A DNA stretch of 9,339 nucleotides. Source: Dehalococcoidia bacterium. GTDB taxonomy: Bacteria > Chloroflexota > Dehalococcoidia > Dehalococcoidales > JAUWYK01. Position numbers and translations under genes: made by a program. Below are positions 1-4,317 of this stretch, one piece after another (position 1 is the first letter of the stretch; the number at the start of each line of letters is the position of its first letter). The notes below the pieces were generated by a model. It saw nothing but the letters and a program-made list of their open reading frames with translations, did not search any database and was not told where the DNA came from. The stretch is taken from contig JAUWYK010000072.1 of assembly GCA_030615865.1 (NCBI GenBank), positions 1 to 9,339 of the forward strand. The letters run 5' to 3'.

Positions 1-345
1 GCTACCGGGATTGGTCAGCCGGTGAGCTCATTCCTGAGGCGGGCGCTTGGCTCAAGGGTTTCCCCGGTCACCTTTACCCAGCGGTCGAAGTCAGAGTTAG
101 GCTTCAATTTGCTGGCTGCCATTAACTCGGGCAGGTTGAAAATGTATTCCGGGGATGGTTCTGAAGAGGAGCAGGAGTTCTGGTTTGAGATGGAGAAGGC
201 TAAGAGCCAGTATCGACCAAGCCAGACGATGAATTTCTATGTTGACCCGGCACAGGGGCACGACGATTTCCTGATAAGCCTGGCACTGGTAGTTGAGGCA
301 GGCAACCAATATTCTCCACGGGGGGCGAGGGGGAGCCTATTATAA
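1..345 (+). CDS. terL: Phage terminase large subunit, C-terminal fragment (5' end outside window)
   Basis: This is the last 114 residues of a large terminase, the ATP-driven motor that packages phage DNA into the procapsid and cuts it. The frame is open from base 1, so the start and the ATPase domain lie upstream. What is visible fits the RNase H-like nuclease domain: TGIGQPV at residues 2-8, where an aspartate normally precedes the Thr-Gly (just off the edge); a Phe-x5-Lys-x2-Leu stretch (25-33); the Ala-Ile-Asn-Ser-Gly-Arg-Leu segment (40-46); and GHDD at 86-89, followed by a helix ending in SLAL. GHDD is the usual site of the C-terminal catalytic acid in this family. The frame ends with TAA at 343-345. 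Its position before portal and capsid genes supports the call, although about 3.7 kb of accessory DNA separates it from the next head-module gene. The family is well supported; the packaging type (cos or pac) cannot be told. Confidence 0.88.
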   Translation, partial: ATGIGQPVSSFLRRALGSRVSPVTFTQRSKSELGFNLLAAINSGRLKMYSGDGSEEEQEFWFEMEKAKSQYRPSQTMNFYVDPAQGHDDFLISLALVVEAGNQYSPRGARGSLL

Positions 346-391
346 AAAGGGTAAGTATACCTTGAAGTAACGTAATATAGGAGTGAATCAT

Positions 392-724
392 ATGAGGGGC
401 AGGAATATACTCCATTTTTCTGATTGTGCAGTTTATAATGGGCCTGCATATATACCTGGGCCGTGTGATTGCGGTGCCGCTAAAGCTCACAAAAGATGGT
501 GGACATACCTTTATCACCTTTCTGGTATCCGTTACGCTCGCCTACGAAGTGTTCTTCGGTCACAGTTAAGAACTCTATTTGGTCTACCCTCATCAGCTTC
601 CAATCGGGTACATTACCAGAACGAGAGGTACCACCCGTTTGATAGCAACGGATTACCTCGTTTAGTGCCAGACTCAAGCCATAAGCATGAGGTTCTGCTA
701 CACGAGGATGCCCCTGATAGGTAA
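392..724 (+). CDS. Small Cys-rich phage-like protein, probably with a replaced 3' end
   Basis: The ATG at 392 sits 8 bases after an ATAGGAG ribosome site (377-383); a GTG at 383 is in frame but would overlap that site. The first 30 or so residues look genuine: His-x-Ser-Asp-Cys-Ala-Val-Tyr-Asn-x-Pro-Ala, then GPCDCG. That pattern resembles short phage proteins of unknown function with the shape DCAxxNxPAxxxGPCDCG. From about base 480 onward the frame lies entirely over the opposite-strand WYL gene, and the translation becomes Arg/Leu/Ser-rich without recognisable pattern. The likely reading is that the true gene ended soon after the DCG motif and that this tail is read-through into inserted DNA. 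It may be a remnant rather than a working gene. Function unknown; the Cys pairs might bind metal, which is inference. Confidence 0.35.
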   Translation: MRGRNILHFSDCAVYNGPAYIPGPCDCGAAKAHKRWWTYLYHLSGIRYARLRSVLRSQLRTLFGLPSSASNRVHYQNERYHPFDSNGLPRLVPDSSHKHEVLLHEDAPDR

Positions 725-773
725 ATTCCAGCACGCACCTATTATAAATAGCGTCACAAATTATTTGGTTCAC
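480..773 (-). CDS. Small single-domain WYL-type protein
   Basis: This 97-residue protein reads as a stand-alone WYL-like domain. Visible pattern: an N-terminal helix (IICDAIYNR), LEFTYQGHPR at 15-24, EPHAYG at 27-32, a CYQTGG turn with a Ser/Gly loop (43-52), VPDWKLMRVDQI at 55-66, then a conserved-looking Phe-x3-Arg-x-Gly-Tyr segment near 76-83. WYL domains form a beta-rich SH3-like fold and are known as ligand-sensing parts of bacterial regulators; here there is no fused HTH and no nuclease or other effector. The start is GTG at 773, chosen because it sits just after a purine tract (AGAGG plus G8) and 21 bases below a consensus -10. The gene runs against the terminase and late genes and has its own promoter, as moron genes do. 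Its role is unknown; regulation of lysogen-expressed genes or sensing of a nucleic acid or nucleotide ligand are possibilities. The domain call is from motif resemblance only. Confidence 0.7.
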   Translation of the reverse strand: MNQIICDAIYNRCVLEFTYQGHPRVAEPHAYGLSLALNEVIRCYQTGGTSRSGNVPDWKLMRVDQIEFLTVTEEHFVGERNGYQKGDKGMSTIFCEL

Positions 774-787
774 TGCCCCCCCCTCTA
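774..787 (-). promoter_or_regulatory. Ribosome site with G8 homopolymer before the WYL start
   Basis: Read on the minus strand, the leader is AGAGGGGGGGGCA followed by GTG. A run of eight G (C8 at 776-783 on plus) forms most of the Shine-Dalgarno region, and the predicted transcript start is only about 13-15 bases upstream of the GTG. Gain or loss of a G would shift the spacing between AGAGG and the start codon. This fixes the GTG as the likely start and marks the site as a possible slippage switch. Confidence 0.5.
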
Positions 788-793
788 ATGTGG

Positions 794-821
794 ATTATAC
801 AACTAAAATAGGTGGTGTCAA
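794..821 (-). promoter_or_regulatory. Consensus sigma70 promoter for the WYL gene
   Basis: On the minus strand there is a perfect TTGACA (816-821), a 16-bp spacer (800-815) and a perfect TATAAT (794-799). Transcription should start near 786-788, giving a very short leader before the GTG at 773. A perfect match at both hexamers predicts strong expression without an activator, which suits an accessory gene expressed from a prophage. Confidence 0.82.
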
Positions 822-829
822 GGAATAAA

Positions 830-888
830 TTGACAAAAGGCGGAAAAAACTTGACAAATGTTAAAAATGTGCTTTAGGGGTTGACAAA
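830..888 (+). repeat. Three direct copies of TTGACAAA, spaced 21 and 30 bp
   Basis: TTGACAAA occurs at 830-837, 851-858 and 881-888. Start-to-start distances of 21 and 30 bp are close to two and three helical turns, so all copies face the same side of the helix. The third copy is the -35 element of the rightward promoter; the first two have no acceptable -10 at 16-18 bp. They may be decayed promoters or a repeated binding site; the same octamer also contains the -35 of the promoter at 3909-3937. Confidence 0.5.
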
Positions 889-909
889 CATAGAAAATTG
901 TGAAATAAT
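881..909 (+). promoter_or_regulatory. Sigma70-type promoter driving the structured RNA
   Basis: TTGACA at 881-886, a 17-bp spacer and AATAAT at 904-909 (five of six matches to TATAAT). The expected start is at or near G914-G916, exactly at the 5' side of the long stem of the RNA candidate. The promoter lies back to back with the minus-strand WYL promoter, with about 60 bp between the two -35 elements. Confidence 0.72.
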
Positions 910-910
910 A

Positions 911-1001
911 ATAGGGATGAGGGGTTCACTCCGCTCAACAGGTAATCCGATAGTTTTGGAGGGCTATCGGAACCCAAGTGTTGGGCTCCCCTCATCCTTA
1001 T
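911..1001 (+). ncRNA. Candidate structured RNA (multi-hairpin, closed by a 14-bp stem)
   Basis: The outer stem pairs 911-924 with 988-1001: ten Watson-Crick pairs (GGATGAGGGG with CCCCTCATCC), then one G-U and three A-U pairs. Inside it are an 8-bp hairpin, TCCGATAG (946-953) with CTATCGGA (964-971) around a 10-base loop, and a 5-bp hairpin, CCCAA (973-977) with TTGGG (981-985) around GTG. The unpaired 925-945 segment carries CTCCG (929-933), which can pair with TGGAG (957-961) in the larger loop as a pseudoknot. A good promoter ends just before it. I match it to no known riboswitch, ribozyme, tRNA or retron RNA. No U-tract follows the outer stem, so it is either a processed small RNA or the 5' leader of the gene starting at 1089. 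A DNA-level palindrome is the alternative. Confidence 0.6.
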
Positions 1002-1041
1002 GTGTATAGGATAACATCATATATACCCTAATTGAAAGAGT

Positions 1042-1058
1042 GTTTCCCTCAAAGAAAC
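1042..1058 (+). other. Small hairpin in the leader of the winged-helix gene
   Basis: GTTTC (1042-1046) can pair with GAAAC (1054-1058) around a 7-base loop. It lies between the structured RNA and the start of the 1089 gene in an otherwise AT-rich leader. It is short enough to be chance. I see nothing else in 1002-1060 apart from AT-rich sequence. Confidence 0.25.
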
Positions 1059-1060
1059 CT

Positions 1061-1094
1061 AAACAATTTTAAACAAAATTAAACGAATATGAAC
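1061..1094 (+). repeat. AAAC motif repeated every 10 bp across a start codon
   Basis: AAAC starts at 1061, 1071 and 1081, and a variant GAAC at 1091, each exactly 10 bp from the last. The series covers the ATG at 1089. A one-turn period could bend the DNA or serve as an iteron-like site for a protein, perhaps the DNA-binding product of this gene. The same AT-rich run leaves the ATG without a recognisable Shine-Dalgarno site. Confidence 0.4.
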
Positions 1095-1838
1095 GGATAT
1101 AAAACAGACCAAATTGAATATGTTGATATAGATAGGTGGCGTAAAGCTATTCGGAACTCTCGATTGCACTACGAAGCGGAGGCGAAAAAGCTAAACGGGC
1201 GTGTAGAATCTATCTCCATTGAACTGGAAAGTGTCGAACGTGAACTAGAACGTATCAGAGCTGAGGAAGAACTAATTTCTCAAACGACACGTGCATATGA
1301 GGAACGAATGGAACAGCCTTCAAAACGTTCTACCTTACAAGGCAATAACTTACGTGAAACGCTAATTATTCACTTTGCTAGCCTTAGTGGCGTAATTATA
1401 GGGAAAGAAGCATCGAAAGCACTAGTAGAGCTTAGGTATTTCTCCGACCGGAATTCTGCTGATGGTGCTGTATATACCGCATTGGGGAAGTCACCATTTC
1501 AGAAATTAGATAAGGGAATATATATCATTCCTACAGGTTCCCCTGTATGGAAACGTCTTAGGGGCACAAATGGGAAAATTCTCGATGCACGTGCAATAGC
1601 TCAGCTAGGTCTAAAAGCACAACATAAGACTGGCCTCGTGGGTAAGGTAAAGAGTATGTTAGTTGAGCATCCGAATATGAATATTAAACAGGTTACTAAA
1701 GAACTTCAGAGACAGAGATGGGACTTTGGAAGTAAGAATCCCATTTCTGCTGTTAGTGCTGCCTTTATGAGAAGAGCGAAAGACCAAAAGCGGGTGTCAA
1801 ATCAGACCTTACTGCTTCATCTCCGCAATACCTCCTAA
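1089..1838 (+). CDS. Unknown protein with coiled coil and two winged-helix-like regions
   Basis: I do not recognise this 249-residue protein. Three parts can be seen. Residues about 26-78 are a charged, heptad-like helix rich in Glu, Arg and Leu, probably a coiled coil for oligomerisation. Residues about 87-148 have the layout of a winged helix: LRETLIIHFASLSG, a second helix (GKEASKALVELRYF), then a helix ending in a hydrophobic wing (DKGIYIIP). Residues about 180-231 repeat the theme: VKSMLVEHPNMNIKQVTKEL followed by a helix with Ala/Arg (SAVSAAFMRRAK). The start at 1089 has no clear ribosome site; no better in-frame start is visible, so initiation may be weak or leaderless-like. It lies 87 bp after the structured RNA on the same strand and is probably on the same transcript, which ends at the hairpin at 2030. 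A DNA-binding regulator is the natural guess, but function is inference. Confidence 0.72.
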   Translation: MNGYKTDQIEYVDIDRWRKAIRNSRLHYEAEAKKLNGRVESISIELESVERELERIRAEEELISQTTRAYEERMEQPSKRSTLQGNNLRETLIIHFASLSGVIIGKEASKALVELRYFSDRNSADGAVYTALGKSPFQKLDKGIYIIPTGSPVWKRLRGTNGKILDARAIAQLGLKAQHKTGLVGKVKSMLVEHPNMNIKQVTKELQRQRWDFGSKNPISAVSAAFMRRAKDQKRVSNQTLLLHLRNTS

Positions 1839-2029
1839 TTCTTGTATTGTCAGATGTTTGGCTCTTTGCTAAGTTTAACACTTTGTCAATCGCAAGGAAA
1901 ACCATGGTTACAAGTATTGCTGAAGTATCCGTGTTCTGCCTATTGGAGCGTGCAATTGCAGTTAGACGCTGACTAGCGCCCGGGAGATTTCTGAGAGAAT
2001 AACCGTGGTGGGGGGAAAGAAGAGAGTTT
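1839..2029. other. Intergenic stretch without a recognisable gene
   Basis: After the 1838 stop no convincing gene or promoter appears before the terminator at 2030. A minus-strand open frame (stop near 1765, start near 2061) crosses it, but it begins inside terminator hairpin sequence, has no ribosome site and overlaps the winged-helix gene. A CGCT-gact-AGCG hairpin of 4 bp near 1967-1979 is too small to interpret. The stretch could be a decayed gene remnant. Confidence 0.4.
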
Positions 2030-2053
2030 AAGAGGGGCGTAAGCCCCTCTTTT
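2030..2053 (+). terminator. Rho-independent terminator after the winged-helix gene
   Basis: AAGAGGGGC (2030-2038) pairs perfectly with its complement (2043-2051) around GTAA, a GNRA-type tetraloop, and is followed by a short T run then AT-rich sequence. It would end rightward transcripts from the RNA and winged-helix unit before they run antisense into the surface-protein gene. Confidence 0.8.
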
Positions 2054-2091
2054 ATAAACAAAGTCCCCTTCCCCTTACTAAGGGGAAGGGG
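2054..2091 (-). terminator. Terminator for the minus-strand surface-protein operon
   Basis: On the minus strand, CCCCTTCCCCTT (2080-2091) pairs with AAGGGGAAGGGG (2065-2076) in a perfect 12-bp stem with a 3-base loop, followed by ACTTTGTTTATA. The U-tract is interrupted but the stem is very stable. It lies 24 bp past the stop codon of the leftward gene. Confidence 0.68.
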
Positions 2092-2100
2092 ATACAGGGG

Positions 2101-2119
2101 TTAGGGTTATTAACCCTAA
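2101..2119. repeat. Perfect inverted repeat over the stop codon of the surface-protein gene
   Basis: TTAGGGTT (2101-2108) and AACCCTAA (2112-2119) are exact inverted repeats around three bases. The TAG stop (2116-2118) lies inside the right arm. The hairpin stands next to two terminators and probably stabilises or helps end the leftward transcript. Confidence 0.5.
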
Positions 2120-3651
2120 TAATAAGCGGTCCTTCTACCCAGCCAGAAGCCAAGGGCAAGGATAGCCAGAGCACCAATCCCTATTAGTGTATATAGAAGC
2201 CAACCCTTCATATCCGGCCATTGGAAGCCGACATAAAATGAGCTGGGAGTTGACCACTCGCTCTGGTTAGAGGCACCATCTACAGCCTGTACCCTCCAGT
2301 AGTAGGGTTCTTCCTTTTTGGTTGACTCTAGCCTCTCCTCTTCGGTGATGGCGTATTTCGAATCGGTTAGCCCCTCCTTCTCCAGAACAATGGAAGTCCC
2401 GGTGAAGTCCTCATCAGTGGCAAGCTGAAGGGTATAGGTTATGCCGCTGGGGTCTTCGACATCACCCCAGTCAAAGTATGTTTCTGCCTCGGCCTTAATG
2501 CCCTCCTCGGGTAGTAGTGTCAGTGGTATTAGCGGTACATCTGACTCCATAGTAAAGGTAAAGGTTTTGGTGTTGATGCCATCGCTGGCGATTATGGTAT
2601 GGGTGCCATGCTTGCTAACCGGGATTTTGAAGGTAGCCTTGAAAGCTCCGTTACTATCGACAGTAGCTATAGCTACCTCAACACCGCCATAGGTGATAGT
2701 AACCGTTGCGCCAACGGCAAACCCGGTGCCGTCAACCGTAGTCTCCGTCCCGACATTACCAGTCGTTTTGTCAATACTGGCACCAGGCATAACCATGAAG
2801 TTAGCACTATCCCGGTTAGTGCCATCGGTGACTTTCACTGCATAGGTACCATTAACAATGACGGGCACAGGGAAGCTGCCGGTAAGGCTGCCATAATCAT
2901 CGGTGATAACCGATGGCGGGCTGGTAGTAACAGCAAGGACATCAAAGGTGATGGTTATTACCTTTCTAGCCTTAAACCCGGTGCCGCTGACCGTTACCAC
3001 ATCAGCTGCTGCCCCTGAGGTTGGGGTGATGGTTATTGACTGCTTGGTAGAAAAGCTATCGGTATCAAAATTACCATAATTATCTTGTGCCTTTACCGTA
3101 TGGCTCCCGTTATAGCTCTCGGGGACAAGAAAGGCAGCATTGGTAAAGCTGCCATTGGCATCGGTGTCAGCAGTTCCAACCTCTTTAGTAACGAAGTAAA
3201 CGGTTATATCTGAATTAGCGGCAAACCCGGTGCCATCAACAGTAACCTCATCGCCGACGTAACCAGAAGATTTATCTAGGTCAATCTTTGAGGTTAAGGT
3301 GAACGTGCCAGTCCGTGATTCGCCAGTAGTCCCAAAAGTTTCTACCCGAATAGTATAGGCTCCGCCAGGAATTTCTGGAATTACGAAGGAGGTAGAAAGT
3401 ATAGCTCCGCCAGCACCAACAGTGCCGCTGCCAATAATTCGTGAGAAAGTTGTACCATAGGCAAAGGTTATCTGGTAGGTGTTAGTGGCGGTAAAGCCTG
3501 TTCCAGAAATGGTTATCGTTGTTCCCACAGGACCAGACGATGGATATGTAGTCACTATCGCAGCCAGAGCTGGCGTGGCTGGTATGGCTATTAGCAGCAG
3601 GGCAAGGATAATAGCTATAGCCAGAGTGCGGAAGATTTGATTACTTTTCAT
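2116..3651 (-). CDS. Secreted, membrane-anchored surface protein with four IPT/TIG-like repeats
   Basis: The 511-residue product starts with a clear Sec signal peptide: basic n-region (Lys2, Arg8), hydrophobic stretch to about residue 28, and a likely cleavage site after Ala-Leu-Ala at 30. Four immunoglobulin-like IPT/TIG repeats of about 85-90 residues follow, each with a Ser/Asp-Gly-Thr-Gly-Phe core (GTGF at 50, 140, 223 and 308) and each ending in a GxYxIxV or GxHTVxA strand. Residues about 378-478 look like a fibronectin-III-type domain (YTLQLATDEDF, then PYYWRVQAVD). A single membrane helix (about 484-504) ends in an Arg-Arg tail, so the bulk should face outside. SD GAGGTGG lies about 8 bases before the ATG. 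It is the second gene of a leftward pair, 28 bp after the HTH gene. Such proteins are typically host surface or adhesion proteins. Within a phage head module it is best read as lysogenic-conversion cargo; ligand and role are unknown. Confidence 0.85.
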   Translation of the reverse strand: MKSNQIFRTLAIAIILALLLIAIPATPALAAIVTTYPSSGPVGTTITISGTGFTATNTYQITFAYGTTFSRIIGSGTVGAGGAILSTSFVIPEIPGGAYTIRVETFGTTGESRTGTFTLTSKIDLDKSSGYVGDEVTVDGTGFAANSDITVYFVTKEVGTADTDANGSFTNAAFLVPESYNGSHTVKAQDNYGNFDTDSFSTKQSITITPTSGAAADVVTVSGTGFKARKVITITFDVLAVTTSPPSVITDDYGSLTGSFPVPVIVNGTYAVKVTDGTNRDSANFMVMPGASIDKTTGNVGTETTVDGTGFAVGATVTITYGGVEVAIATVDSNGAFKATFKIPVSKHGTHTIIASDGINTKTFTFTMESDVPLIPLTLLPEEGIKAEAETYFDWGDVEDPSGITYTLQLATDEDFTGTSIVLEKEGLTDSKYAITEEERLESTKKEEPYYWRVQAVDGASNQSEWSTPSSFYVGFQWPDMKGWLLYTLIGIGALAILALGFWLGRRTAYY

Positions 3652-3679
3652 TTGACCACCACCTCTTTTTTATTTTCCC

Positions 3680-3883
3680 CTATATAAGTTTTTTTCTGGC
3701 ACCGCGTTTAGGGATATAGGTCCCGGCGAAGTTATCAAGAACGTCCTTAGTAATTAGCCAGGTATTATGAATCTTTACCGCCGGTAAATCTCCCTGCCGG
3801 CACAACCGCTTTACCGTCTCAGGATGGATCTTAAGACGGCGGCTGGCTTCTATTACATTAAAATAGTTATTCAAGAGTGTCAT
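3680..3883 (-). CDS. Excisionase-family (MerR-like) helix-turn-helix protein
   Basis: This 67-residue basic protein has the standard excisionase-type DNA-binding layout: a first strand and helix (YFNVIEASRRLKIH, residues 7-20), the recognition helix with HPETVKRLCRQG (20-31), a two-strand wing (LPAVKIHNTWLITK) and a final helix (DVLDNFAGTYI). Its basic tail (KRGARKK) could add DNA contacts. The family includes phage excisionases and small transcription regulators; no integrase is in view, so a regulator is as likely as a recombination directionality factor. A strong promoter lies just upstream and the predicted leader is only about 19 bases with no good ribosome site. The surface-protein gene follows 28 bp later, so this protein may control its own two-gene operon. 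Fold call is firm; role is inference. Confidence 0.8.
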   Translation of the reverse strand: MTLLNNYFNVIEASRRLKIHPETVKRLCRQGDLPAVKIHNTWLITKDVLDNFAGTYIPKRGARKKLI

Positions 3884-3908
3884 AATTTAATATTACTTTA
3901 TTAAAACA

Positions 3909-3937
3909 ATAATAAACGATAATGTTAATTTTGTCAA
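3909..3937 (-). promoter_or_regulatory. Sigma70 promoter for the HTH and surface-protein operon
   Basis: On the minus strand TTGACA (3932-3937), a 17-bp spacer and TATTAT (3909-3914). The predicted start is near 3902, about 19 bases before the ATG at 3883. The surrounding AT-rich sequence would help melting. It points away from the late operon promoter at 3986, so the region is a divergent control region. Confidence 0.78.
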
Positions 3938-3985
3938 GTCCTTCTTCTGAGTTTGTTTGTTAATCTCAAAAGCGACAAAATACTG

Positions 3986-4015
3986 TTGACTGCAATAGAA
4001 CATATGTGCTATTCT
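3986..4015 (+). promoter_or_regulatory. Promoter of the portal-capsid operon
   Basis: TTGACT (3986-3991), an 18-bp spacer and TATTCT (4010-4015), each hexamer one mismatch from consensus. The start would fall near 4022, giving a leader of about 25 bases to the ATG at 4048. It gives the downstream head genes their own promoter beyond the reversed-strand cargo. The spacer contains the palindrome described separately. Confidence 0.62.
3996..4011. promoter_or_regulatory. LexA-like palindrome inside the late promoter
   Basis: TAGAACATATGTGCTA is a 16-bp inverted repeat with one mismatched pair. Its core GAAC-ATAT-GTGC differs by one base from GAACnnnnGTTC, the LexA (SOS) box known from Gram-positive bacteria. 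It fills the spacer between the -35 and -10, where a bound repressor would block polymerase. A phage repressor site is the alternative reading. Confidence 0.5.
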
Positions 4016-4047
4016 AGCATCATGAATTGTGTTTTGAGAGGTAAGCT

Positions 4048-4317
4048 ATGGAGGAGATTGAGCGTGATTTGCCACCGGAGTATTACCGCTATCAGGATGG
4101 GGGTTGTGAGTTTGCTAGTTTCTGTCTTAATTGTCCGTTTCCAAAGTGTATTTATGACGAGCCGGGGGGCAGGCAGCGCTGGCTAAAGGGATTGCGGGAC
4201 AAAGAAGTGGCAGGGTTGTTCGCTACCGAGAGTAAAGGGGTAAATGAGCTGGCAGTGATGTTTGGCGTCAGCCAGCGCACTGTGCAGCGAATATTAAAGA
4301 GGGCTAAAAATGGATGA
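4048..4317 (+). CDS. Small four-cysteine plus HTH phage protein
   Basis: This 89-residue protein has an N-terminal cluster of four cysteines (20, 26, 29 and 34; C-x5-C-x2-C-x4-C), likely a zinc site, and a C-terminal helix-turn-helix (about 64-86: VNELAVMFGVSQRTVQRIL) of the kind found in resolvases and small regulators. A GAGAGG ribosome site (4036-4041) fits the ATG at 4048. It is first in the late operon and overlaps the portal ATG by 8 bp, so the two are translationally coupled. The position just before the portal is where a small terminase subunit or other DNA-recognition protein often sits, but the protein is short for that and the terminase large gene is far upstream. It could also be a regulator of late genes. 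Coding status is strong; function is inference. Confidence 0.78.
   Translation: MEEIERDLPPEYYRYQDGGCEFASFCLNCPFPKCIYDEPGGRQRWLKGLRDKEVAGLFATESKGVNELAVMFGVSQRTVQRILKRAKNG

Noticed and set aside
851..878. Second rightward promoter from the middle TTGACA
   Set aside because: No hexamer close to TATAAT lies 16-18 bp downstream (the best is TTTAGG).
830..888. CRISPR array
   Set aside because: The repeated unit is only 8 bases, the spacers are unequal and no cas gene is present.
911..1001. tRNA or tRNA-like gene
   Set aside because: The closing stem is too long, the arms do not have tRNA stem and loop sizes, and the 3' arm loop has three bases with no TTC motif.
911..1001. Retron msr-msd or hammerhead ribozyme
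   Set aside because: No reverse transcriptase is in the window, and the conserved hammerhead core (CUGAUGA with GAAA) is absent.
1765..2061. Minus-strand open frame of 98 codons
   Set aside because: It starts within terminator hairpin sequence, lacks a ribosome site, overlaps the 3' end of the winged-helix gene and shows no family pattern.
2441..3018. Plus-strand open frames inside the surface-protein gene
   Set aside because: They are shadows of a repeat-rich gene on the other strand; their translations are Ser/Asn/Gly-rich with no domain pattern.
3680..3883. True phage excisionase next to an attachment site
   Set aside because: No integrase gene and no direct repeats resembling att cores were seen around the island; the fold is also common in plain regulators.
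3953..4186. Plus-strand open frame overlapping the late promoter
   Set aside because: It covers the promoter and the start of the Cys4/HTH gene in another frame, has no ribosome site and reads as low-pattern sequence.
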